Assembly: GCA_033239005.1 (NCBI GenBank)
Contig: BSQZ01000026.1
Location: 3,341,001-3,405,000, forward strand
DNA from: Lamellibrachia satsuma
Taxonomy: Eukaryota > Annelida > Polychaeta > Sabellida > Siboglinidae
Length of the DNA: 64,000 nucleotides
Direction: 5' to 3'
Shown: positions 48,414-59,244 of the stretch, in pieces
Layout of the letters: each line of letters opens with the position of its first letter
How positions within the stretch are numbered: position 1 is the first letter of the stretch
Position numbers and translations under genes: made by a program
Notes under the pieces: model-generated
Told to the model about the DNA's origin: nothing
The model's database searches: none
What the model saw: only the letters and a program-made list of their open reading frames with translations

Positions 48414-48950
48414 CGTACGCTGTTGAACATTTTGGATATCCACTATGTTGAGCCTTACCAGATCTACCGACTAAAGTCAATTCTTTCGATGATTTGAATA
48501 GGCATGTTTTTCATTAAGTCGACTGCGGATGTTACTTAAACTATTCACACACTACATATTTGGACATCAACGAACCCGATCTATGATAGGCTAAATCAGT
48601 TGAGGATGGAGTTTTAAGCGAACTTATGAAGCTAGGACTGACAACTGATTAGACTTCCAAAAGAGCTGGAATTACACAACCCATGCCAGGCCTACTGTGG
48701 TCGCGGCTACAAGCCAGACAGGATCCATATGACTGACAATATCAAACGGTGCAACAGGCGAATGCTAGTGGCGATGTTACTGAGCAGAGACATCGGAGGC
48801 TTTCACCTTTAATACATTATGCATGCTAATGTGACATTTTGAACAACTGTGGTAAATTACCATTGTCGCCAACGCGGTGTTCCTAATGCCAGGCGTGCAG
48901 GCGAGTCGTCGGCTTAATTGAGTTTATACTGATCAGTCGTGCAGTGTACG
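48414..48950 (+). repeat. Tandem duplication, unit 2
   Basis: Diverged second unit of the 546-bp duplication. It lacks about 20 bp around 48670 relative to unit 1 and runs directly into the GT-rich microsatellite at 48950. Confidence 0.85.
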
Positions 48951-49154
48951 CGCGCACACGTGCGCGGTGCGTGCGTGCGTGACTGTGTGTGTGCGTGTGC
49001 GTGCGTGCATGTGCGTGTGCGTGTGACTGTGTGCGTGCGCGTGTATGACTGTGTGTGCGTGTGCGTGTGCGTGTGCGTGTGCGTGTGCGTGTGCGTGTGC
49101 GTGTGCGTGTGACTGTGACTGTGACTGTGTGCGTGCGCGTGCGCGTGCGCGTGC

Positions 49155-49242
<88 letters not shown>

Positions 49243-49245
49243 GTA
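48950..49245. repeat. Compound GT-rich microsatellite
   Basis: GTGC, GTGTGC, GTGACT and GCGC blocks followed by about 40 GT units. It lies directly after duplication unit 2. Confidence 0.96.
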
Positions 49246-50059
49246 TGTGAGACTATTATAGTTGTTACATTTAAATTTAAACATATCAAATATACCTTGT
49301 AATTCATAAAATAAATGGTACTTGCCTTGAGTCATACTGGTAAAATGTTGTAAAATTAAAGTGTTCCATGCACATATTTGTACAGTGACGGGGTGTGCTG
49401 ATGTTTAATGTTTAGTGTTATTGTAACATTACAACAAATACCACTTTCCTTTTTCACAGCTGATGAAATTAAGAAAAGACTAATAAATTATCATACTTAG
49501 CATAACCGGTATCTGAAAACGCACGTAGTTCCAGAAAATAACGCCCCGATATCGGCGGTGCGCACGCGAGTTGCACCAACGTTTGTAGTGTAGCTTACGC
49601 TGACCAGTCAGATGTAGTCGTGGATGGGCCAGTCGCACAACCACGGAAAGAAACATCGTTGTTAATCGTGCAATCACGCGACACGCAATGACAGTTTTAT
49701 AATGTTTATTTCTCCATTCCCACCAACTCTTAACTCTTACATCACGTGGTCTACCAGCTGCATGCATGTACATGGTTTATCGTCAGCAGGATCATACGTT
49801 AACTGGAAATGGCTTTTAGCAATTCAGTACAAACAATGGCTTTGTAGACATCGGAGTTTTTCTTCAGTTAAATCTAAGTTCTTTTTGGATTTAGTAAACG
49901 TTGTCTAACATAAATAATATAATTAATAGGACTAATATTAAACTCACCAATTTACCATTTTTCAGAGAGAGGAGCTATCTTGGTACAAAGTAAATGAAGT
50001 GTAATAATATATTATGTATAGACGTACAGTGAGGGTGAATCACCGGGAGTAGGCGAAAT

Positions 50060-50868
50060 GCGAGAGCTATCCAAATGCAGGGTAGGCAAATTGGGAATAA
50101 TACCAGTAGGCGATATGAGAGTAGGCGAAATGGGAATAATAACAGTAGGCAATATGAGAGTAGGCGAAATTGGAATAATACCAGTAGGCGATATAAGAGT
50201 AGGCAAAATGGGAATAATACCATTAGGCAATATGAGAGTAGGCGAAATGGGAATAATACCAGTAGGCGATATAAGAGTAGGCAAAATGGGAATAATACCA
50301 GTAGGCGATATGAGAGTAGGCGAAATGGGAATAATACCAGTAGGCGATATAAGAGTAGGCAAAATGGGAATAATACCAGTAGGGGGGCAGACCACAGTAG
50401 AAAATTGCATTGGTGGTCATGTTAACGTTTTGTCTGATTATAAGAAAACGTGACCATCAAAAAATTTGAAAAATTTCCACAGCAACTGCCATCATCTCAT
50501 TGATATACTGACCAAATTTTATCTAAATCACATACCTCCAGCTCTTTTAAAAAGCCCCGACGTGCGATGCCTATCAATTTTGCCAAAAATTGCCATGTAT
50601 TCATGCGCCCACGTAGCCCATAGCAGAAAAATTCCAATAAATCCCTCCGCCGGTTAAACTCTCAAAAAAACGCACCATTTCACAGCCAATAACGTCTATA
50701 AACAAACCTCTGAATATGCCTGCTCAATTGCACCTATGTCACATCATGTGAATTGTTTAAATTCACATATCGCAATTTAATACGCCCTACATTCGTGCGA
50801 AACAATAAACAGGAAGGTCAACTGTGGTCTTACCCCAGTAGGCGATATGAGAGTAGGCGAAATGGGGT
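50060..50868. repeat. 39-bp minisatellite split by a MITE
   Basis: About eight units of GGAATAATACCAGTAGGCGA plus TATGAGAGTAGGCGAAATG up to 50381, then MITE copy A, then one more partial unit at 50837-50868. Alternate units differ (ATATAAGAG versus ATATGAGAG), suggesting a 78-bp higher-order period. Confidence 0.92.
50382..50836 (+). mobile_element. MITE copy A (455 bp, 4-bp target duplication AGTA)
   Basis: The left end GGGGGGCAGACCACAGT and the reverse complement of the right end GGGGTAAGACCACAGT are inverted repeats, flanked by AGTA on both sides (50378-50381, 50837-50840). It interrupts the 39-bp minisatellite: repeat units lie directly on both sides. The interior matches copy B. Confidence 0.87.
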
Positions 50869-50938
50869 TAGTCGCTCTACAACGGTATACTGAGGTAATA
50901 ACAGTAGTTAAGGAGAGAAGACTGTGTCGTCAACCGCA

Positions 50939-51019
50939 GGTCGACAGTGGCAACAGACGTATGCGAAAATAATCAGTGATCGACAGTGGCAACAGACGTA
51001 TGCGAAAATAATCAGTGAT
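50939..51019. repeat. 39-bp tandem duplication
   Basis: CGACAGTGGCAACAGACGTA plus TGCGAAAATAATCAGTGAT occurs twice in a row. Confidence 0.92.
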
Positions 51020-51617
51020 TAATCGTGCGTTTGGCCGTCCGAGCGTCTGGTGCGTATTAGTGCGGCCCAGTTGGCTTGTTGCCAGTGGAAGAGGCGGTAA
51101 AGCCTATCACTTCTGGTGATCTTGATAGCGGACTCCATGAAAAACACATGAGTAAGTGCAGTTAGGAGTACACGAGAAATTAATCAGGCTGCTATTGATT
51201 TATGTGCATTGATTAGTGCGCAAACGTTTTTGGAGTTGTGATTTGTTTGAGCGCCAGACCTAGCCGACGGTTCCTTCTGTCTGGTGCCTATGCAAGGGGT
51301 AAAAGGCCCTACACAGGGAAAGGTAAAACACCTACCATGGACTCACTAATTCTGGAGAAGGAAAACTCTGAAAATAAGCCACTCCTATGTTTGTCATAGA
51401 CATGGTTGTCTTAAATGTCATAAGTCATAAATAAGTCATACGTCACCAACAAAATAACTACGCGTCTTCGAATCCGTTACATGCCGCAACATCTCATTGC
51501 CACCAATGCAATGCCATTTCGAACGTTCCTGGCGCTGGCTGAATACAGTTGCCTAAATTCTTAGCAAATCGGATAAATTTATTATTTTTATGCACTACTA
51601 ACTGTGATCTTCTGCAG

Positions 51618-51998
51618 GAGCCATGGACGTGAGCGACACGTCGGACGACTGCAGCGAGATCATAGACTCGATTCGGGCTCAGTGCCTCGGCCGCGGCCTC
51701 AGCGGCATCAAGGGGCTGGCGGTGTTGTTCCGTCGTCTCGACATCGACTTCTCGAAGGCTGTCGTCCTGACGGAATTCGTCGATGGTCTGACCCAGTACG
51801 GCATCCAGCACTCTGGCGACGACCTGCGCCGTGTGTTCCACTATCTCGACAAGAACAACAGCGGCAACGTCGACTTCCGAGAGTTCCTACTCGAGCTGGC
51901 TGCACCGATGCCGCAGTGTCGCGTGGACGTCGTCAACGAGGCCTTCGATAAGATGGACATCAACCGAGACGGGAGTATACAGTTGGACGACCTCAAAG
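51618..51998 (+). CDS. CAPSL: Calcyphosin-like exon 1 (start codon, EF-hands 1-3)
   Basis: The acceptor TTCTGCAG is followed by GAGCC and ATG at 51623. It is markedly GC-richer than the flanking DNA. It encodes residues 1-125 and ends in DDLK with donor GTAAGA. Confidence 0.93.
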
Positions 51999-54373
51999 GT
52001 AAGATGACTTGAAACAAAACATCCACCTTCACCCCTGCCTCAGAAGTTGAGATCAGGAATTTGGTCATACACTCTCCATCAAGGTCAGGCAGCTAAGATC
52101 CACTACCGATTTAGCTTCTGAAAGACAATATGGATATATTTTTGCCGGCGTTGATTCAGATTGTAAACAGTTCCATGTCACCAGGGAATGTATCTGACTC
52201 ATTGAAGGAGGCCTTTGTCAGCCTCTGTTGAAAAAGAAAAATTTTGATCCTGAGCAACTGTAGAACTTCCGACCTGTTTCGAATCTGTTATTCGCTTCCA
52301 AACCGGTAGAACGTGCGGTGGCAAGTCAACTGAACAAGTATATGTCTGAACACGGCTTGCATGAGATTCTCCAGTCAGCCTACAAGTAACACCACAGTAC
52401 TGAAACAGTGCTCCTCAAAATGAGTGATGATGTTCTTCGTGCCATGGATAATAAGATTTGAGCCCTCCTTGTGCTTCTGACCTTTCTGAGGCGTTCTATG
52501 CGGTGGACCTTTCAGTACTGCATACTAGACTGGTCATCACAGGGCCAGCCATCTCTTGGGTCAGGTCATACAACATAAACAAGAAGCAATCAGTCGTCAT
52601 CCAGCGGGCATCGCGTAGCACTCAGGGTCTGAATCTTGGAGTACATCGGGGTTCTTTGCTGGGGCCTATGCCTGTGTCTACACCCTACCGCTGGGGGTTA
52701 GGGGAAGGCAGTGTTAGATGAGCCACTGGGTTATTTAAGCCACCCGTGTTTCCCGGGAAACTACAGCAGCGACAGTTACATGGTACCACCCAGTGATTGA
52801 ACATGTTATTAGAACACGATTGACGTATAATAGGTTACATTTGTCACAACGGCCAGAACATGTGAGCTAAAAGTATAGTTTTTGATGTTTTTTCGAAACT
52901 ATTGGTAATTGTGATTAATGTCTGCTGGTATGTAAACTATCAACTCAAGTGACCAGACGTTATTGTTTGTGCGCCTACTTGTCTTAGAAAAAGATTATTT
53001 ACATCACTTCGCGCATTAATGAGAAGTTAATTAAATAAGCTTAATTGTCGAAACGGGGTTAGTTGAGCCACCCAAGGCCCAAGGGAGGGTTAGTTGAGCC
53101 ACCCAAGACCCGAGGGAGGGTTAGCTGAGCAACGGTTAAAGAACGGAGACAAGTGTTCTTTACCCCAAACTACATCAAGGAATACATTTTCCGAGCAAAT
53201 CGGGACACCGGACAGCTACAAGGCAAACTATTAGCAGTTAGTTACACTAATTAAGTGTGCTACTTATTAATTAAGCGCATAGACTTGTCAGAGACGTGTT
53301 ATGCCCATTGGGTAGATGTGTTGGCCGAGTTGTTATACATTTTTGGTACAAGGCCTTTATAAATTATACAAAAAAACATTTACGCAACTTACACTACACT
53401 GTGGCTCAACATATCCCACAGTTGAACCAGCTTACCAACCATGTTTGAATCAGCTATATATAATTATCTATGCATGCTAAATATATTATCTTGGTATAAA
53501 ATGATCTACTAATAATCATAGTTTATGTGAGTAAAAACAATTTTGACTTATGAATATGATTGCGCTCTAGACATCAAAAAGAATAAAAACTGGCTCAACC
53601 AACGCTGCCTTCCCCTATCAGGCGACGTGCTACAGTTTAGTTGTTAGTGTAAACGGAATTTAAGAGTTAATATTGGTAATAATTTTATTTTAGACAGCAT
53701 ATTTCCTAAACGTATATATTCGCCGGTTTATGTATTTTTATGTCGCTAAATCTATTGCAATTGGTCTCATTAGCAGTATACTTGACTATTGTAATTCCCT
53801 TTATCACAATATTGCTCTCATGGACCCAAACGTGTGCACAATTGTATTGCAAGGGTAGTTACCCGATCTCATCGTTTCTCTTACTCACACCTGTTAAAAT
53901 TCGCTTAGTGTAGCAATCCACCTGCTTACAACTGGACTTTCTAATTGATTAGAAACTGCCTAATCCCTTTTGTTTTGGTGCGCCGTCGAACTTGGGTCTC
54001 CCGAGGATTTTAGCACAATAGAAGTGTTTTATACTGTTTTGAATTGTATTGTATTGTGTCTCGAAACGCTGCTAATGGGACACAACGCATTTTTTGATAC
54101 ATTTATTCTCATTGCGTTGTAGTCACGTACGCGAAGCACGCCGAGCGGCACCCCAACTACCTGTCCGGAGAGTGGACACTCGAGACGGTCCTCAAGACCT
54201 TCCTCGATACGTTCGACAACCCGAACGACCGTGACGGCATCGTGACCCGGGAAGAGTTCCTCACGTACTACGCAGGAGTCAGCTGTACCATTGACGATGA
54301 CTGCTATTTCGACCTCCTCACGCGTTCAAGTTGGGGCCTTCCACAAAAGAGAACTGCAACTCGGACTATGTGA
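51623..54373 (+). CDS. CAPSL: Calcyphosin-like EF-hand protein (CAPSL-type), two coding exons
   Basis: Exons 51623-51998 and 54123-54373; donor AAAG|GTAAGA and acceptor TTGTAG join in phase (split Val126), giving 208 aa, the usual length of calcyphosin-like proteins. Motifs: LRAQC-like SIRAQCLGRGLSGIKGL, then four EF-hand regions. Loop 1 (about DIDFSKAVVLTE) is degenerate; loops 2 (DKNNSGNVDFRE) and 3 (DINRDGSIQLDD) are canonical; loop 4 (DNPNDRDGIVTREE) is the long form. YYAGVS and a C-terminal YFDLLTRSSWGL also fit the family. By family knowledge these are cytosolic Ca2+ binders, often linked to ciliated cells. The exon starts at an AG|GAGCC acceptor (51618), so an upstream 5' UTR exon exists and was not found. 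The residues after WGL (PQKRTATRTM) look like an extension. Confidence 0.93.
52180..53960 (+). mobile_element. Decayed L2/CR1-like LINE in the calcyphosin-like intron, split by a MITE
   Basis: Left part: NLLFASKPVERAVASQLNKY and LHEILQSAYK, then TETVLLKMSDDVLRAMDN and GVHRGSLLGPM-like sequence up to 52698. Right part after the inserted element: AIGLISSILDYCNSLYHNI (about 53760) and IARVVTRSHRFSYSHLLKF (about 53845). Many stops and frameshifts. Same strand as the host gene. Confidence 0.8.
52701..53615. mobile_element. TIR element flanked by TA, inserted in the LINE relic
   Basis: The left end GGGGAAGGCAGTGTTAGATG matches the reverse complement of the right end (GGGGAAGGCAGCGTTGGTTG), with TGAGCCA following on both. 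A TA lies on each side (52699-52700 and 53616-53617), as in Tc1/mariner-type insertions. It is 915 bp and has no recognisable transposase. Internal copies of GGGTTAGTTGAGCCACCC at about 53055-53130 form a short 31-bp repeat. Confidence 0.8.
54123..54373 (+). CDS. CAPSL: Calcyphosin-like exon 2 (EF-hand 4 and stop)
   Basis: Begins TYAKHAERHPNYLSGEW, includes the EF-hand-4 loop and YYAGVS, and stops with TGA at 54371-54373. The last ~60 nt resemble several degenerate copies further downstream (to 54980). Confidence 0.93.
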
Positions 54374-54985
54374 GGCGTTTTCTTTGGACACAGCCACAAG
54401 GAAAACTGACATCAGTTCTCTATTTGTGTTCATTCACGGAAAGTACTGCCACCAACTTCGTGATGTGATGTGTTCAGTTTGGAATCTTCCTTGACAAAAA
54501 ATCTAAAAATTGTGTAGAAATCTATGCAGAATTCTACAGAGTATAGTCAACTTTTTATAGAAAACTATGGAATACTACATATGCTATACAAACAGTTTAT
54601 GTCTACTTCAAGTTTATATAGATTTGCATAGAATTTTATGAAATGTTACGGAATGGAAAACTACTGACTTCCTGATGCATCACGGTTGGGACCATTCTCA
54701 GAAACGGACTGGAGTGAGCCGATTGGCTGATTTCTGGACCCTATCCAGTTGTTATCGTCTGCTGAGAAGTGCTAACTCGACCTCCTGGTGCGCTCCAGAA
54801 ATGGTCTTCCACGAAAGAGACTGCAACGTTGACCTATTGATGCGCTATAGTCAGGATCTTCCAAAGAGAACGATTGCGACATTAATTGACGCACTGCAGC
54901 TGTGATCTCCCACAAACAGGATTGGATGCTGACTTCCTAGCGCGCTGTGATTAGATTGCGACATTAATATCTGGACTCTGCGCAG
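54315..54985 (+). repeat. Degenerate copies of the calcyphosin-like terminal-exon segment
   Basis: The exon end GACCTCCTCACGCGTTCAAG then GGCCTTCCACAAAAGAGAAC recurs as GACCTCCTGGTGCGCTCCAG then GGTCTTCCACGAAAGAGACT (54780), GACCTATTGATGCGCTATAG then GATCTTCCAAAGAGAACG (54830), TTGACGCACTGCAGCTGTGATCTCC (54888) and GACTTCCTAGCGCGCTGTGA (54930). All are out of frame or stopped and lie in the presumed 3' UTR/downstream region. Confidence 0.7.
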
Positions 54986-55344
54986 ATGTGGTCTTCCACG
55001 GAAGTAAAAAGAGCAGTAGATAATTGTTCAACAGCTGAACGGATTAACCTCAGTCTTTGCCAACAGTCAACGAGGAGTGGTTTACATGCGACGTTCAGAA
55101 TTTCATATGCTACGTTGTGTTTTTGCTCTACCTTTTATATACAATTATAAAAATAATATAACAGGATTACGTGTTCTAATTATATGTGTGTCACAACTTG
55201 CGATAATTATTTAGCTACACATCTTTCCCAATTTCCAATAGAATCTATTTTACGATAATCATTTTGGTAGTAGAAGGCGGTGTGCTAAGACACTCCTTTG
55301 CACTTCCGTACATTTTATGACTGCACATATTATTTACGAATAAT

Positions 55345-55460
55345 ATTATGTTGTTAAGAAGGTGAAAAACAATATTATGTTGTGAAGAAGGTGAAACACA
55401 ATATTATGTTGTGAAGAAGGTGAAACACAATATTATGTTGTGAAGAAGGTGAAACACCCA
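55345..55460. repeat. 29-bp tandem repeat
   Basis: ACAATATTATGTTGTGAAGA plus AGGTGAAAC, about four units. Confidence 0.92.
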
Positions 55461-55710
55461 ATAGAAAGGAGAGACAACGTCGAAGAGAAACCAATATACT
55501 TGTACTAGCACAAACGACCAATTTCCAGTTCGACCAACCAAGACAAATACAGAATACCAAATAATGTGTCAGCCGTAGGCCATCTGCCTGTAGACAGATT
55601 TCTGGTTCCTATATTATTCCCTTCTCTACCGTCGTCCCTCTTCTTCCTCTTCACGCATGACCTTGGCTCATCCAGTATTCCCTGTGTGCCTTTCCTGTGA
55701 TGAACTTTAT

Positions 55711-55769
55711 GTCGCAATCGTTTTCTTTGGAAGATCCTGACTAAAGCGCATCAATAGGTCAACGTTGCA
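55711..55769 (-). repeat. 59-bp inverted copy of 54822-54880
   Basis: Its reverse complement TGCAACGTTGACCTATTGAT, then GCGCTTTAGTCAGGATCTTC and CAAAGAAAACGATTGCGAC, equals 54822-54880 with two mismatches. Confidence 0.9.
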
Positions 55770-55971
55770 TAAGCATTGCGTTTTTTATTACACTGACAAA
55801 ATGTTCGTTTGGCATCTGTTTAAGTTTTTCTAGGAGATTCACCTTTCCATCATGTTCCCTTCTCTTTTGTCATCAGCACATTTATCTTTACCACACCTGT
55901 CCAGCAAGCTTCTGTACTCGATTCCTCCTTATTGTGCACCATTCTCCCAAAATCTTTACACCTTTACAGCT

Positions 55972-56040
55972 TTGTATGAGCTTTTTATGAGCTTTGTATG
56001 AGCTTTGTATGAGCTTTGTATGAGCTTTGTATGAGCTTCC
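55972..56040. repeat. 11-bp tandem repeat
   Basis: GCTTTGTATGA in about six units. Confidence 0.9.
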
Positions 56041-56284
56041 TCGTCACTTTCCACGAACTGAAAACACAGCTGCTCCTCGCTACATGAAACATGTTTTTGG
56101 GACTCTGCAATTGTTCAAATAAGACTCGGGTCTCTGTAGTCAACGCCAGTGCTTTTATGCATATGTAACAATACCAAATTCAACATGTAAACCTGGATAT
56201 AAAATAAATGCATAATTTTCACTTGCACTGCACCAAAACTTTGACTGATTCCCAACAGGTTTTCTACAATGAACCGTGTACATT

Positions 56285-56410
56285 TGTTAAGATAATAATA
56301 ACCTTAATAACTAACCTCTATGGCGCCTATAGCCTCAGGAACATGAGCTCAGAGGCGCAACAAAACAGAATCATTAAGCATAATCGTGAACAGGGACGCG
56401 CAAAAGTCAT
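56285..56410 (+). repeat. GGCGCC-family dispersed repeat, copy 3
   Basis: AATAATAACCTTAATAAC, then CTCTATGGCGCCTATAGCCT, GAGCTCAGAGGCGCAACAAA and AAGCATAATCGTGAACAGGG: the longest copy here. Confidence 0.65.
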
Positions 56411-57099
56411 TATGGGAACGAGTAGGAGCACTCGCATTATTACCAATGAAGCATTGTTATTTTCTCAATTATGCAGGACTGTTTTCTTTTCTTTCTGTAT
56501 TTCAAGTCTCCCGATATGACTGGAGAACTCCAACTTTTTATTTAAATAATTTTATTTATTGTGTCGTACTTGGTTTTACGTTTTTCTTTAATTGTCAGGA
56601 TTTGGGATCTAATTGTATGGGTTATACATGTTTCCTATCTCCAAGAGGACGACGCGGCTACTTGGGCTGGGTTGGGGTTACTGGTGGCCTTAGTCCGCAG
56701 CAGGGTTTGTCGACTTGAGCTCTGATGTGTAAAAATTTGCAAATGTTCACTTTTTTCGCGGCTGGCCAGATATATAATAGAGCTCTTGCGTAATTCGGGC
56801 AATATGCAATATACTACTAGTCATTCCGGCAGATGGCAGCATCGGGTGTTTCCTGGTCTACACTAGCCTCGATTATACAGGATCTGTGGTGTGGCACCAC
56901 CGTTTGTCGCACATATCATCGCCAGGACCCAAACAGTGATTTTTATTGTGACGGAAGTTATAACTTATATGTGCACCCTGATTCTGGTCGCATACATAAT
57001 TAGGTGAATGAGCATGCATCAACGCGTCGGCAGAATGCATAAACGCGTTGGTATAATGCATTGACACAGCGTAACCGGACACAGCGCCGGTAATTAACA

Positions 57100-59244
57100 T
57101 GTCGCAATCATTGCTTAACGATCATACGCAAATATTCCAGAAATCGTGATATATGATAACATACTATTGTATTAGTAGTTTGGAATGCATTAACAAATAA
57201 TGTTGTTGGTTACTCTTTAATAAAAAGTAATTATATTAGTGTCAAAAAAGCCCCAAGCGATATAACATTTCGCTCGGCAATGTCCGTACGGACTCGGCGT
57301 GTGACGTGACTACGTGCTTGTACAAACTAAACATGGAATTTAAAATCAGTTTGATAAAATAAATACGCATGATACTACTGAAAGAATACTATTGTAAATA
57401 CATTTACATTTATATTATTTTTGAGGTTTTTGATCCCGGGCATTTTTGTTTACTGCGGCATGAATCCGAAGGCTTCGGCCAATAAATCAGACCTGGTTTT
57501 ACACTAATTGCTGTCGTTACTAACTTCGTTTTTGTGACTGTGACCGCATTGTTGACTTGGTCATGTACGGAATGACTTGAACCGATAAGTTTATGTCAGT
57601 TGTGTCGTCGCTCGACATTCTTCGTAATCTAAATATTGCTAAGAGGTATGAGTGCCCAAGAACCGGCGTAGGCGAAGTTGATTTGTTCGCCCAAAATAAT
57701 GCCACGCGACCTGACATCTACCGGCAAAAATCCACAAACTGGTTTCGGAAAGTGCCTTCTAAAATTTAGGTATATCCACCGTTTTATGACTAAATTAATG
57801 TACCACTTACAATTTCATGACTGAATATGAATAAAGGGAAACATTTCTACCAAGTAAATGTATCCGACCTTTGCATATGATCTTTAACATTAATATCTAC
57901 CAGCGCGACGTTACCGGCAAATTATTTTAATTTGAAACCTGTTTGGCGCGTTATTCAACCACAGATTTTGTTTCAGTGATCATTTACAAATGTTAATAGG
58001 GCCTAATCCATAATGTTTTAACCAATCGCAGGTGAAAACCCATAAGTCATTATTAGTGGAACTTCACGTCTAAACATTTTGTTAATAAACTTAATTATAC
58101 CTTTTGTCCACTTTTTTAAGCCAAAACAATTATGCAAAGAAAAACAAACTAGCTGACTGTAGCTCGTCGTTTATAATTTGTACTCCGATATGAAACCTGC
58201 AAAATCACAATTCATGCAGTTATAATTATGAAAGAACATTATATGTTTTCCTCTATTGTTGCATCTCGTCTTCTTTCGTTTCCTCTTTCTCTTGTTCTTC
58301 TTCCGCTTCAGCTCATCACTCTGTATATTAGCCTCATGACATTATTTACAACGCTGCACGATTGGGTTATCATTGAAATGTCGAACTTACGTCGTTTTAG
58401 TATATAGAACTGTAGCCACGCAAACACAGCGACGAACGAAAACATAACATAATTCCCCAGCGTACTGCGCGACAAGTAAACAACCGGGTAAAACAGGCGA
58501 AACATGTGTAGATAAACACGCGAACTTGTTTCGCTAATGAAGGTATTTAGAATCGGTACATTTCGTCTCCGTTTGCCAGATTAATATTTACTGGCTGCGC
58601 AGCGTCGTTTCTGCTACGTACTATCCAATATATCGCATTTCTCAAACATGTAATGGGAATTTATGTTCTAAATCCTAGCGATTGTCTAGAAAGCACGCAT
58701 AGGCATGGTTCTCTGCAATCAAGATGAAACAAAGATAGTATAACGGAAAAATGCAACTCAGTCTGTCTCCGTTGTCTCTGCGGTTTCCGTTTACTTAACC
58801 AATTTTATAATAATTCCTCAGCTATGGCCGTTAAACATGCATCATAATCAATATGCCAAGACTAAGGACAACGTGTCGTTATTTTTACAACTCGCCGTCA
58901 GTAGTAGAGATCTACAACTGCCGTCGGCATTATAGATTGTTGAGCATGCTAAACTATTAACACATCACGGAGGCCCTGCACTTCTACAAATCGTTCAACA
59001 TTGTGGAATAGTTAGCGAATAAAGGAGATCCTTCGATGCCACAAGTCGTTTTCGGCATTGAAAACTGTCAACGTGTCGCGGAGGTCCTAAACTAACTTTC
59101 TTGTGATATTCTTTCCTTCTACATTATCCGACAGTCTATGTTACCGTGATACAAACGGGAGTAGCCCAACTCCCGGCAAAACGTCAAGAAATAGTCTCAG
59201 CTGCACACTCTAAATACTAATTGTTTGTTTGTTCTTAGCTCATC
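57100..59244. other. Mostly featureless AT-rich DNA
   Basis: Apart from the candidate exon at 58391-58505 and a C/T-rich stretch (58258-58312) I see no gene or repeat. Confidence 0.5.
58391..58505 (-). CDS. Candidate first exon of an unknown membrane protein
   Basis: ATG at 58505-58503 opens 38 codons with a hydrophobic stretch (about residues 17-35, LGNYVMFSFVAVFAWLQFYI) followed by basic KR and a good donor C|GTAAGT. It resembles a signal-anchor start, but no downstream partner exon was recognised. It could be chance. Confidence 0.25.

Noticed and set aside
48883..49335. ORF of 150 codons rich in Thr-His-Arg
   Set aside because: Compound GT-rich microsatellite artefact.
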